From Streptomyces sp. TLI_105 (GTDB lineage Bacteria > Actinomycetota > Actinomycetes > Streptomycetales > Streptomycetaceae), in contig NZ_FNSM01000001.1 in assembly GCF_900105415.1 (NCBI RefSeq), positions 7,758,001 through 7,822,000 of the forward strand: a stretch of 64,000 bases of DNA, read 5' to 3'. A model generated the notes under the pieces. The model saw only the letters and a list, made by a program, of their open reading frames with translations. It was not told the DNA's origin and did no database searches. This document shows positions 48,245-56,720 of this stretch, in pieces. The number at the start of each line of letters is the position of its first letter. The first letter of the stretch is position 1. A program made the translations under genes and the position numbers.

Positions 48245-51200
48245 ATGCCGCACCCGCGCCACCGAAGAAGGGCGAGCGCCGCCGCGCTCGCCGCCACCGC
48301 GGTCCTCGCCGGACTGCTCACCGGAGCCGTGCCCAGCGCCGCCGCCGGCGCCGACGGAGACCCGGCCCCCCGGGCCGTCGACCGCTTCGAAGGGGAGGTC
48401 CCCTTCACCGGCCCGCCCGCCGAAGGCCTCTTCACCTGGGGCAGCGACACCGACGACCACCCCGCGCTCACCCTCGTCGAGCGCGCCGACGCCCCCGAGG
48501 GCACCACGGTCCTCGAAGGCCGCTACGACATCAGCGGCTGGGGCGGGTTCACCCACGACTTCGCCTTCGACCGGCCAGCCCAGGACTGGACCGCCCACAA
48601 GGGCGTCCGCTTCTGGTGGTACGGCCAGAACACCGCGCCCCTGCCGCCCGGCTCCGGAAAGCGGATCAGCTTCGAGATCAAGGACGGCGGAGCGAACGGC
48701 GAGGCGTCCGAGCTGTGGACGACCTCCTTCACCGACGACTGGGAGGGCTGGCACCTCGTCGAGATCCCCTTCTCCGACTTCCACTACCGCGCCGACTACC
48801 AGCCGGTCGGCGGCATCGACCAGGTCCTCGGCCTCGACCGCATGTGGGGGTACGCGCTCACGCTGCCGACCGGCGCGCCCGGCCGCTTCGCCCTCGACGG
48901 CGTCGAGCTGTACGGGAAGGCGGACCCCGCCCTCAACACCCGTGTCACCACAGGGGCCGTGGTCCACCCCGTCGACGAGGGCGGCACCGCCCGCGTCGAC
49001 GTCTCCGTGACCACCACCGGCTCCGCGCCGACCGGCGAGCCCGTCACCGTCGCGTACACGACGGACGACAGCGGCCCCGCCGAGCCGGGGAAGGACTACT
49101 CCCCGGTGTCCGGCAGCCTCGTCTTCCCCGCCGGTACGCCGTCCGGGACGACCCGCTCCATCCCCGTGCCGACCCTGAAGGACGGGGCCGCGGAGGAGGC
49201 CGAGACGATACCGGTGAAGCTGACCGTCGACGGCGCCAAGGCACCCGCCGAGACACCGGCCGTCGTCATCGACGCGCACGGACTGCCCTATCTCGACAGC
49301 CGCCTGCCGGTGAAGAAGCGCGTCGCGGACCTCCTCTCCCGGATGACGCTCCGCGACAAGGCCGGCCAGATGACCCAGGCCGAGCGCAACGCCCTGCGCT
49401 CGCCCGGCGACATCGCGGGCTACGGCCTCGGCTCCCTGCTCTCCGGCGGCGGCTCCGTCCCCACCCCCAACACGCCCGAGGCGTGGGCCCGCATGATCGA
49501 CGCGTACCAGCTGCGCGCCCAGGCCACCCGGCTGCAGATCCCGCTGATCTACGGCGTGGACGCCGTGCACGGCCACAACAACGTCGTCGGCTCGACGATC
49601 ATGCCCCACAACATCGGGATCGGCGCCGGACGGGACCCCGGCCTCGCCGCCAGGACCGGCGCCGTCACCGCCCGGGAGGTGCGGGCCACGGGCGTGCCCT
49701 GGGACTTCGCCCCCTGTCTGTGCGTGACCCGGGACGAACGCTGGGGCCGCTCGTACGAGTCCTTCGGCGAGGACCCGGCGCTCGTCACCGCCATGGAGAC
49801 CGTGATCGACGGGATGCAGGGCGCGCCGGACGGCCGGGACCTCGACCGGAACGACAAGGTGCTGACCACCGCCAAGCACTTCGTGGGCGACGGCGGCACC
49901 GCCTTCGGCTCGTCGACGACCGGTTCGTACACCATCGACCAGGGCGTCACCCGCGTCACCCGCGAGGAACTGGAGGCCGTCCACCTCGCGCCGTTCGCCG
50001 AGGCCGTGAAGCACGGAGTGGGCACGGTCATGCCCTCGTACTCCTCGCTCGACGTCCTCGGCGACGACCGGGGACCCGTGAAGATGCACGCGAACGCCGA
50101 GATGATCAACGGCGTGCTGAAGGACCGGATGGGCTTCGAGGGCTTCGTCGTCAGCGACTGGCAGGCCATCGACCAGATCCCCGGCGACTACCCGAGCGAC
50201 GTGCGGACCTCGGTCAACGCCGGCCTGGACATGATCATGGTGCCGACGAACTACCAGGAGTTCACCCGGACACTGGTCGCCGAGACGGAGGCGGGACGCA
50301 TCCCCACCGCACGGATCGACGACGCCGTCGCCCGCATCCTCACCCAGAAGTTCCGCCTGGGCCTCTTCGAGAAGCCGTACGCGGACACCACCCACCTGGC
50401 GACCGTCGGCTCGCCGGAGCACCGCGCGGTGGCACGGGAGGCGGCGGCCGCCTCGCAGGTGCTCCTGAAGAACGACGGGGGCGTACTGCCGCTCAAGCCG
50501 ACCCAGAACGTGTACGTCGCGGGCTCCGACGCCGACGACCTCGGCAACCAGGCCGGCGGATGGACCGTCACCTGGCAGGGCGCCTCGGGCCGGACGACCA
50601 CCGGCACCACGATCCTGGAGGCGATGCGGAAGTCCGTCGACCCCGGCACCACGCTCACCTGGTCCAAGGACGCCACCGCGCCCACCGCCGGACACGACGT
50701 CGGCGTCGTGGTGGTCGGCGAGACGCCGTACGCCGAGGGCGTGGGCGACGTCGGCAACGGCCACGACCTGGAACTGAGCGCGGCCGACAAGGCGGCCGTC
50801 GACCGGGTCTGCGCCGCGATGCCGTGCGCGGTCCTCGTCGTCTCCGGACGCCCCCAGCTCATCGGCGACCGGCTGCCCGCCATCGACGCCCTGGTGGCGT
50901 CGTGGCTGCCGGGGACGGAGGGCGACGGCGTGGCGGACGTCCTGTACGGCCGGCGGCCCTTCACCGGACAGCTCCCGGTGAGCTGGCCGAGGTCGGAGAA
51001 CCAGCTGCCGCTGAACGTGGGCGACACACGCTACGACCCGCAGTTCCCGTACGGCTGGGGCCTGACCACCCTCCACGGCACACCGACGGGAGGGGAGCCG
51101 GCGCTGCGGGCGATCGGACTCGCCGCCCGTGCCCTGCAGAAGGCCGGACACGGAGACTCCGCCGCGGCGCGGAGACTCGTCGGCCGGGCCCGGCTGATCG

Positions 51201-51334
51201 CGCAGGAGCGCATCGGGCAGAACGTCACGGAGAGGGCGGCGAAGCCGTTCGCCGAGGCCGACCACCTGCTGCTCACCGGTGACCCGGCGGGCGCGGTCGG
51301 CCGGCTGACCGAGGCCTTCCGCGCGGCGGGCTGA
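48245..51334 (+). CDS. secreted GH3 beta-glycosidase with N-terminal CBM-like and Calx-beta domains
   Basis: 1029 residues; ATG after GAGGAG. Signal peptide (about 1-35), a CBM11-like jelly-roll (about 45-225), a Calx-beta module (about 235-345, DEGGTARVDVSVTTTG), then GH3 domains with nucleophile Asp638 in FVVSDWQAI and KHFVGDGGT, followed by the alpha/beta sandwich (LLKNDGGVLPL) and a helical tail (about 955-1029, KAGHGDSAAARRLVGRARLI) not usual in GH3. Exo-acting release of sugars from oligomers made by the preceding GH30 enzyme is inferred. Confidence 0.92.
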   Translation: MPHPRHRRRASAAALAATAVLAGLLTGAVPSAAAGADGDPAPRAVDRFEGEVPFTGPPAEGLFTWGSDTDDHPALTLVERADAPEGTTVLEGRYDISGWGGFTHDFAFDRPAQDWTAHKGVRFWWYGQNTAPLPPGSGKRISFEIKDGGANGEASELWTTSFTDDWEGWHLVEIPFSDFHYRADYQPVGGIDQVLGLDRMWGYALTLPTGAPGRFALDGVELYGKADPALNTRVTTGAVVHPVDEGGTARVDVSVTTTGSAPTGEPVTVAYTTDDSGPAEPGKDYSPVSGSLVFPAGTPSGTTRSIPVPTLKDGAAEEAETIPVKLTVDGAKAPAETPAVVIDAHGLPYLDSRLPVKKRVADLLSRMTLRDKAGQMTQAERNALRSPGDIAGYGLGSLLSGGGSVPTPNTPEAWARMIDAYQLRAQATRLQIPLIYGVDAVHGHNNVVGSTIMPHNIGIGAGRDPGLAARTGAVTAREVRATGVPWDFAPCLCVTRDERWGRSYESFGEDPALVTAMETVIDGMQGAPDGRDLDRNDKVLTTAKHFVGDGGTAFGSSTTGSYTIDQGVTRVTREELEAVHLAPFAEAVKHGVGTVMPSYSSLDVLGDDRGPVKMHANAEMINGVLKDRMGFEGFVVSDWQAIDQIPGDYPSDVRTSVNAGLDMIMVPTNYQEFTRTLVAETEAGRIPTARIDDAVARILTQKFRLGLFEKPYADTTHLATVGSPEHRAVAREAAAASQVLLKNDGGVLPLKPTQNVYVAGSDADDLGNQAGGWTVTWQGASGRTTTGTTILEAMRKSVDPGTTLTWSKDATAPTAGHDVGVVVVGETPYAEGVGDVGNGHDLELSAADKAAVDRVCAAMPCAVLVVSGRPQLIGDRLPAIDALVASWLPGTEGDGVADVLYGRRPFTGQLPVSWPRSENQLPLNVGDTRYDPQFPYGWGLTTLHGTPTGGEPALRAIGLAARALQKAGHGDSAAARRLVGRARLIAQERIGQNVTERAAKPFAEADHLLLTGDPAGAVGRLTEAFRAAG

Positions 51335-51352
51335 CCGGCTGGACAGCGCGCC

Positions 51353-51402
51353 GGACCTTCCCGGTCCCGCCGCCCGCGGAGGCGGCGGGACCGGGAAGGT
51401 CC
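51353..51402 (+). terminator. long perfect terminator hairpin of the GH30-GH3 operon
   Basis: A 22-bp perfect stem (51353-51374 with 51381-51402) and 6-base loop CGCGGA begin 19 bases after the GH3 stop. There is no U-run. Confidence 0.85.
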
Positions 51403-51529
51403 CTGCGGGGCCGCTGGGACGCACCGTGGTGATTTCGGTAAGACTCCGTCACAGAACCGTGAAGCAGGCGCGAGAACCTGGTGTTCACCTCAGCGCAGTT
51501 CGTGCGTTGTCATCGGGGGGAGTACCACC

Positions 51530-52201
51530 ATGAGTTCCGTTCGCAGAGCCGCCGTCGTCCTCGTCGCCGCGTCCGCGCTGGCCCTGACCGCCTGCGGGCC
51601 TTCCGAGGACGGAGCCGCGGGCGGCCCCGAGGCGCCGACCGCGACGCCCTCCGCCGCCACCCCGTCCACGCCGGCGAAGCCCACGAAGCCCGCCGAGTCG
51701 TCGAAGCCGTCGACGCCCGCCACGCCGTCGAAGCCGGTCAAGGTGCCGACGCCCGCCAAGCCGGTCTCGCCGTCGACCGATCCGGACTACGACGTCTTCC
51801 CGTGCAGCACGTACGACGTGACGTTCACGGCGAGTCTGGCCGAGTCCACGAGCAGCAGCTACCTGCTGAAGGTCACCAACAAGAGCGGCAAGCCGTGCCG
51901 GGTGCTCGGCCACCCCGTCGTGACCTTCGGCGACCTGGACGGGCAGGCGACGAAGCGCGGCGCCGCCCCCGGCATCGAGGACGCCATCCGGCTCGCCCCC
52001 GGCGAGACCGCCTACGCGGGGCTCATGGGCGGCCTGAAGGGGCCCAAGAGCAAGACGGTCTCCTCGATCGCGATGACCATGGAGACCGATTCCGACCTGA
52101 AGCAGGTGCCGCTCAAGGCCTCGACGCCCGGCTTCAACGTCTCCGGGGAGAACTCCGTCACCGCGTGGATGGACAACGCCGAGGACGCGCTCAGCCTGTA
52201 G
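51530..52201 (+). CDS. DUF4232-type lipoprotein
   Basis: 223 residues. Lipoprotein signal (MSSVRRAAVVLVAASALALTAC) with Cys22, then about 60 residues of Ala/Pro/Thr/Lys low complexity spanning the wall, and a C-terminal beta-sandwich (about 85-223) with a Cys pair near FPCSTYD and KPCRVLG, as in DUF4232 proteins. A surface protein of unknown ligand. Gene stands alone. Confidence 0.85.
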   Translation: MSSVRRAAVVLVAASALALTACGPSEDGAAGGPEAPTATPSAATPSTPAKPTKPAESSKPSTPATPSKPVKVPTPAKPVSPSTDPDYDVFPCSTYDVTFTASLAESTSSSYLLKVTNKSGKPCRVLGHPVVTFGDLDGQATKRGAAPGIEDAIRLAPGETAYAGLMGGLKGPKSKTVSSIAMTMETDSDLKQVPLKASTPGFNVSGENSVTAWMDNAEDALSL

Positions 52202-52264
52202 CCGCCCGCTCTTCCGCCGCGGCCGACCGGAGCCGACCGCGGCATCGCCCGGGGCGGGCGGGAC

Positions 52265-53149
52265 TCACGGCGTGTTCCCGGCGTCCCTCGGCGGTGGCGC
52301 CGCGGAGAGACGCCAGGTCCGCCACATCCGGACGGCGAACACGCAGGTCAGCGCGGTCCCGAGTACCGCCCACGCGGCCGGGTGGGTCCACACGGCGGCG
52401 CCGAGCTGCTGCGTGAGCACGAAGGTGCCCATGGCGGCGACGAACCAGCCGAACGCCGTGCGCAGCGCGTCCTGCGGGATGCGGCCCGCGAGCCGGCCGC
52501 CCGCGAGACTGCCGACCACCGCCGCGGCGGACACGGTCAGGGCCAGGCCCCAGTCGAGCGGGCCGCCCGAGAGGTGTCCGGCGAGCCCGGCGAAGGAATT
52601 CATGCCGATGACGAGGAGCGAGGTGCCGACCGCGACGCCCATCGACAGCCCGCCGAGAACGGCGAGCGCCGGGACGACGAGGAAACCGCCGCCCGAGCCC
52701 ACCAGCCCCGTCACCGCGCCGACGGCCAGACCCTTGACCGCGATGTGCTTCGGCGGCGGCCCGGCGGGGGTCCGTCGCGCCTTCTCCCGGCCGCGCCGGG
52801 GCTTGCGGAGCATCGCGACCGCCGTGACCGGCATCATCAGGGCGAAGACGAGGAGCAGGACCGTCCCCGGGACGTGCTCGGCGAGCCGCCCGCCGCCGTA
52901 CGCGCCGACCATGCTGAAGCCGCCGAAGAGCAGGCCGGTCCGCCAGTGGACCCGGCGGGCCCGGGCGTGGGGGAGCAGCGCGGCGAGGCTGGTCACGCCG
53001 ACCACGAACAGGGAGGTGGCGATCGCCTCCTTGGTGTCCTGCCCGGCCAGGTAGACCAGGATCGGCACCGTCAGGATCGAGCCGCCGCCCCCGAGGACGC
53101 CCAGGCTGAGGCCGACGAGCAGGGACGCCGCGACGACCAGGGCGGTCAC
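52265..53149 (-). CDS. TSUP/TauE-SafE family transporter (sulfur anion)
   Basis: 294 residues, about eight transmembrane helices in two halves each starting with a GGGG/GSGGGF segment (GVLGGGGSILTVPILVYLAG; GLVGSGGGFLVVPALAVLGG), the TSUP duplication. The GTG at 53149 overlaps the stop of the rhodanese gene. Next to persulfide-handling enzymes, so sulfite, thiosulfate or sulfide movement is likely. Confidence 0.92.
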   Translation of the reverse strand: MTALVVAASLLVGLSLGVLGGGGSILTVPILVYLAGQDTKEAIATSLFVVGVTSLAALLPHARARRVHWRTGLLFGGFSMVGAYGGGRLAEHVPGTVLLLVFALMMPVTAVAMLRKPRRGREKARRTPAGPPPKHIAVKGLAVGAVTGLVGSGGGFLVVPALAVLGGLSMGVAVGTSLLVIGMNSFAGLAGHLSGGPLDWGLALTVSAAAVVGSLAGGRLAGRIPQDALRTAFGWFVAAMGTFVLTQQLGAAVWTHPAAWAVLGTALTCVFAVRMWRTWRLSAAPPPRDAGNTP

Positions 53150-53724
53150 GAGGCGCTCCGCAGCCCCGCGATCACCGTGCGGACGTCGGTGCGCGGTCCG
53201 CGGTTGTACGGCAGCTTGGACAGCAGTACGCCCATGGCGCAGGAGTTGCTGAGGGCCGCGTAGGTCAGGCCGGCTCCGATCGCGGTGCCGATCAGATGGG
53301 CGCCCGGGACGAACACCCCGACGAGGCCGGTGGCCAGGACGATCGAGCCGGCCACGAGCCGGACCTGACGCTCCATGTCCCACCGCTCCGGACCCCGCTC
53401 GACGGGCGAGCCGGCCGTCTCCCAGGCGACGATGCCGCCCTCCAGGACACGGAGGCCCGACAGCCCGGCGCCGGCCAGGACCTTCTCGGCCTGGGCGGCG
53501 CGCTGTCCGGAACGACAGACGAGCACGACGCCCTCGCCGAGGTGGGGAAGGAGCGCGGCGCGGTGCTCGATCAGGGTGTTCAACGGCACGTTGTACGAGC
53601 CGGGGATGTGCGCCGTACGGAACTCGCCGGGCGTCCGCACGTCGAGCAGTCGAGGTGCGCGCCCTTCCTGGACGAGCCGGTGCAGCGCGGCGGGCGTGAG
53701 GGCGGAGGCGGGGGTGGTGCTCAT
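53146..53724 (-). CDS. rhodanese fused to a two-helix DUF2892-like membrane domain
   Basis: 192 residues. The rhodanese domain (about 10-115) has active-site Cys70 in CRSGQRA. The C-terminal part has two transmembrane segments (LVAGSIVLATGLVGVFVPG, LIGTAIGAGLTYAAL) and an isolated Cys in SNSCAMGVLL typical of DUF2892. Sulfane-sulfur transfer at the membrane. A CsoR/CstR-like operator lies about 30 bases upstream (53752-53766). Overlaps the TSUP gene. Confidence 0.92.
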   Translation of the reverse strand: MSTTPASALTPAALHRLVQEGRAPRLLDVRTPGEFRTAHIPGSYNVPLNTLIEHRAALLPHLGEGVVLVCRSGQRAAQAEKVLAGAGLSGLRVLEGGIVAWETAGSPVERGPERWDMERQVRLVAGSIVLATGLVGVFVPGAHLIGTAIGAGLTYAALSNSCAMGVLLSKLPYNRGPRTDVRTVIAGLRSAS

Positions 53725-53751
53725 GGGATTCCACTTCAACTCGGTCCACAC

Positions 53752-53766
53752 ATACCCAGGGGGTGT
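53752..53766. promoter_or_regulatory. CsoR/CstR-type operator, imperfect
   Basis: ATACCC-AGG-GGGTGT differs by one base from the ATACCC...GGGTAT dyad and has a 3-base rather than 4-base centre. It lies just upstream of the rhodanese-TSUP operon. Confidence 0.5.
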
Positions 53767-53814
53767 GTGTGGGGTGGGGAGGGGCCCGGCCGGCGACGCG
53801 ACCCGAGGGGGTGG

Positions 53815-55209
53815 TCAGGCGTCGACGGCCTCGGCCGTCGACGCCGTCAGGGCCCAGGCGGCGTAACCACCGAGGACGTCGGAGACGTCCCGGAAGCCGC
53901 GCTGTCGCAGCAGGCTCGCGGCGATGGAGGAACGGTGGCCGCCGGCGCAGTGCAGGACCAGGGGGCGGTCGGTGGGCAACTCGGGCGCGCGGTGCGGGAG
54001 TTCGCCGAGCGGGATGTGCAGGGCCGCCTCGATGGAACCGTTCGCCGCACGCTCGCCGCAGGTGCGGACGTCCACGACGACCGGCGGTTGCGCGCCCGCG
54101 AGGGCGATGCGCAGCTGCGCGGCGGTGACCCGGCTCGCGGGGGAGACCTCCTCGGAGAGTGCCTCCAGGGCGTCCTCGGGGTCGCGCAGGTAGCCGACGA
54201 CCCGGTCGAAACCGATCCGGGCGAGGCGGGTGACGACCTCCTCCTCCCGGTTCTGCGGTGCCATGACGAGCAGCTCGGCGGCCGGGTGGAGGACGGTGCC
54301 GGCCTGCTCGGCGAAGCGGCCGTCGGCGGGCACGTTCACCGCACCGCGCAGATGCCCGGCCGCGAACTCCTGGGGGTCGCGCGCGTCCACCACGACCGCG
54401 CCGGCGGCCCGCAGCCCGGTGAACTCGCCGAGTGCCAGCGGACGAGGAGCCGAGGCGCCGTAGCGGGCGCGGTCCTTGCGGTTGAGCTCGGCGTCGTACG
54501 CGAAGTAGCCGGGCGCGGCCGGCTGCCCGGCGGCGACGAGCGCGACGAACTCCTCGCGGCCCATCGGCGCGCAGGCGTAGTTGGTCGCCCGCTGCTCGCC
54601 GATCGTCGACTGCCTCTCCGTCGACAGGTTCTTGCCGCAGGACGATCCGGCGCCGTGCGCGGGGAAGACCCGCACCTCGTCCGGCAGCCCCATCAGCTTG
54701 TTCTGCACGCTGTCGTGGAGCATCGCGCCGAGCTCCTCGGCGGTCACGCCCACCGAGGCGAGCAGGTCGGGGCGGCCGACATCGCCGATGAACAGCGCGT
54801 CGCCGGTCAGGACGCCGTACGGCACCTCGTCCTCGGCCCGCTCGTACACGAGGACGCTGATCGACTCCGGGGTGTGCCCGGGCGTCTCCAGGATCTCCAG
54901 GGTGACGTCGCCGAGGGAGATCCGCTCGCCCTCGGCGAGCTCGCGGATCGGGTACTCGGTCTCGGCGCGCCGGCCGTAACCGATCCAGGCGCCGGTCTCG
55001 TCCGCCATCTCCAGGTGCCCGGCGACGAAGTCGGCGTGGAAGTGGGTGTTGAGGACGCCGACCACCGTGAATCCGTGCGCGGCGGCGTCGGCCAGGTACT
55101 CCGAGACGTCCCGGCGCGGGTCGACGACCACCGCCCGGCCGGTGTGCTCGTCGGCGATCATGTAGGACGCCTGGGAGAGGCAGTCGAGGTAGTACTGCGC
55201 GAAGAACAC
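53815..55209 (-). CDS. MBL-fold persulfide dioxygenase fused to two rhodanese domains
   Basis: 464 residues from the GTG at 55209 (AAGGGA upstream). The metallo-beta-lactamase part (about 1-240) has His56-x-His58-x-Asp60 and His65 (THFHADFVAGH), TPGHTPES and AHGAGSSC. The middle rhodanese (about 255-350) lacks the catalytic Cys (VMAPQNREEE). The C-terminal one (about 365-460) has it in LHCAGGHRS. This layout is that of persulfide dioxygenase/rhodanese (Blh/CstB-like) proteins that turn glutathione or low-molecular persulfides into sulfite and thiosulfate. Two CstR-type operators lie upstream. Confidence 0.93.
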   Translation of the reverse strand: MFFAQYYLDCLSQASYMIADEHTGRAVVVDPRRDVSEYLADAAAHGFTVVGVLNTHFHADFVAGHLEMADETGAWIGYGRRAETEYPIRELAEGERISLGDVTLEILETPGHTPESISVLVYERAEDEVPYGVLTGDALFIGDVGRPDLLASVGVTAEELGAMLHDSVQNKLMGLPDEVRVFPAHGAGSSCGKNLSTERQSTIGEQRATNYACAPMGREEFVALVAAGQPAAPGYFAYDAELNRKDRARYGASAPRPLALGEFTGLRAAGAVVVDARDPQEFAAGHLRGAVNVPADGRFAEQAGTVLHPAAELLVMAPQNREEEVVTRLARIGFDRVVGYLRDPEDALEALSEEVSPASRVTAAQLRIALAGAQPPVVVDVRTCGERAANGSIEAALHIPLGELPHRAPELPTDRPLVLHCAGGHRSSIAASLLRQRGFRDVSDVLGGYAAWALTASTAEAVDA

Positions 55210-55353
55210 GGCAATCCCTTCATCAGGAGCGCACGCCGATGCGCCGGGGGGCGCGGCGTGAGGGCTCGGGGGCCCGGATCCGCCTGGGCGGCGGCATGGG
55301 CGGTCGATCCGCCGACGGGCGCGGGGGTCGCGCACCGGGGCGCCGCCGTCCAG

Positions 55354-55369
55354 ATACCCCCGTGGGTAT
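55354..55369. promoter_or_regulatory. CsoR/CstR-type operator 1
   Basis: ATACCC-CCGT-GGGTAT, a perfect 6-bp dyad matching the CsoR/CstR consensus, in the 300-base gap (55210-55509) between the divergent MBL-rhodanese and methyltransferase genes. That gap holds no other gene. Confidence 0.75.
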
Positions 55370-55410
55370 TTTCGTGCTCGACCGTAAAGGGGTCGGCGCA
55401 AGGAAGTCAA

Positions 55411-55426
55411 ATACCCCCCTGGGTAT
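55411..55426. promoter_or_regulatory. CsoR/CstR-type operator 2
   Basis: ATACCC-CCCT-GGGTAT, same dyad as operator 1, 57 bases further on. It may serve the divergent methyltransferase gene. Confidence 0.75.
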
Positions 55427-55509
55427 TTTGGATCAGCAGGGGCGTGGCCGTTTTGCCGGACCGGCAACAGCAGTGGCGTGAGCGGGGCGCGGTGGGCGAC
55501 GGTGCCTCC

Positions 55510-56193
55510 GTGACCGACGACATCGCAGCGGGAACGCCCGCCTCCGCCCGTACCCCTTCGCCCACCGACGGATACCTCGGAGACCCCGCGGTGCGGGCGA
55601 AGTGGGACGACCTCTACGCCGACCGGGAGCGACTCTGGAGCGGCCGGCCCAACGGCGCGCTCGTGGCCGAGGTCGCCGGCCTCACCCCCGGCCGGGTGCT
55701 CGACGTCGGCTGCGGGGAGGGCGCGGACGCCGTCTGGCTCGCGCGCGGCGGCTGGGACGTGACCGCGCTCGAGGTCTCGGGCGTGGCACTGGAGCGGGCG
55801 GCCGGGCACGCGCGGGACGCCGGCGTCACCGTCCGCTGGGTCCACGCCACCCTGACGGAGGCGGCGCTCCCGCCGGCCTCCTTCGAGCTGGTCTCCGCGC
55901 AGTACCCGGCACTGCTGCGCACACCCGACGCCGCGGCCGAACGCGCGCTGATCTCGACCGTCGCGGTCGGCGGTGTCCTGCTGCTCGTCCACCACGCGGG
56001 GATGGAGACCCGGCAGGCGGACGAGAGCGGCTTCGACCCGGCCGACTACGTCTGGCCCTCGATGGTCACCGCTCTGCTCGACGACGACTGGGTGGTGGAG
56101 GTGGACGAGCAGCGGCCCCGCGTGGCACCCGACGGCGGAGCCGGTGCGCACCACACCCACGACCTGGTGCTGCGCGCCCGCCGACTGCGCTGA
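55510..56193 (+). CDS. class I SAM-dependent methyltransferase, thiol/TehB-like
   Basis: 227 residues. Motif I VLDVGCGEGADAVWLA, motif II-like VTALEVSGVALERA, and a later ELVSAQYPALL segment. It belongs to the small Methyltransf_11/25 type often seen with oxyanion or thiol detoxification. The GTG at 55510 is chosen although its ribosome site is weak. Shares the CstR-type operator region with the persulfide dioxygenase, so S-methylation of a reactive sulfur species is possible. Confidence 0.85.
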   Translation: MTDDIAAGTPASARTPSPTDGYLGDPAVRAKWDDLYADRERLWSGRPNGALVAEVAGLTPGRVLDVGCGEGADAVWLARGGWDVTALEVSGVALERAAGHARDAGVTVRWVHATLTEAALPPASFELVSAQYPALLRTPDAAAERALISTVAVGGVLLLVHHAGMETRQADESGFDPADYVWPSMVTALLDDDWVVEVDEQRPRVAPDGGAGAHHTHDLVLRARRLR

Positions 56194-56299
56194 GCCCTGC
56201 TCGGCCGACCCCGGCACCGGAACCCCGAAGACACCGCCGAGACGCCGCGCCCGGGCCTCAGACCGGGCGCGGCGCCGGGGTGACGAAGGCGGACACCGC

Positions 56300-56710
56300 C
56301 TAGGCGGACTCCAGCAGCTCCTTGAGCCGGGTCAGGTCGGCGGCGACCGTGTCGGCGTCGCGTTCGAAGTCGGCGTCGCTCGTGCCCGGCTGCCGGCGGA
56401 GGGTGAACACCACTTCGCTTCCCGTGCCGTCGGCGATCACGCGGACCGGGTTGTAGAAGGTCTCCCCGGAGGGGAGCGTGACGTCGTGGTCGAGCACGCC
56501 CAGCTCGTTGCGCGGCGCGAACCTGACCGTGACGCGTCCCAGAGGGGAGGAGTCCGCGACCCACCGGTCCCCGACCTTCTCGATGGAGCCTCCCAACCCA
56601 TGGGCCCACGCGGGCAGGTTGGCCGGGTCCGACGCGTAGGCGTAGACCTCGTCGACGGTCCGGTCGACACGGACGCTGAGGTGGCGCGATTCCTTGCCGG
56701 TGACGTTCAT
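56300..56710 (-). CDS. SRPBCC (START/Bet v1-like) domain protein
   Basis: 136 residues, one domain: HLSVRVDRTVDEVYAYASDP opens it, WAHGLGGSIEKVGDRWVADS follows, and the C-terminal helix DADTVAADLTRLKELLES closes the ligand cavity. Binds or processes a hydrophobic ligand; family function varied. ATG at 56710, 10 bases downstream of the beta-lactamase stop and in the same direction. Confidence 0.88.
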   Translation of the reverse strand: MNVTGKESRHLSVRVDRTVDEVYAYASDPANLPAWAHGLGGSIEKVGDRWVADSSPLGRVTVRFAPRNELGVLDHDVTLPSGETFYNPVRVIADGTGSEVVFTLRRQPGTSDADFERDADTVAADLTRLKELLESA

Positions 56711-56720
56711 GGCGTCGACG

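Noticed and set aside
47995..51282. Forward 1,095-codon frame inside the GH30/GH3 genes
   Set aside because: Arg/His/Pro-rich shadow of the GH3 frame.
48029..51424. Minus-strand 1,131-codon frame opposite GH3
   Set aside because: Shadow frame with no recognisable domain and it includes the terminator hairpin.
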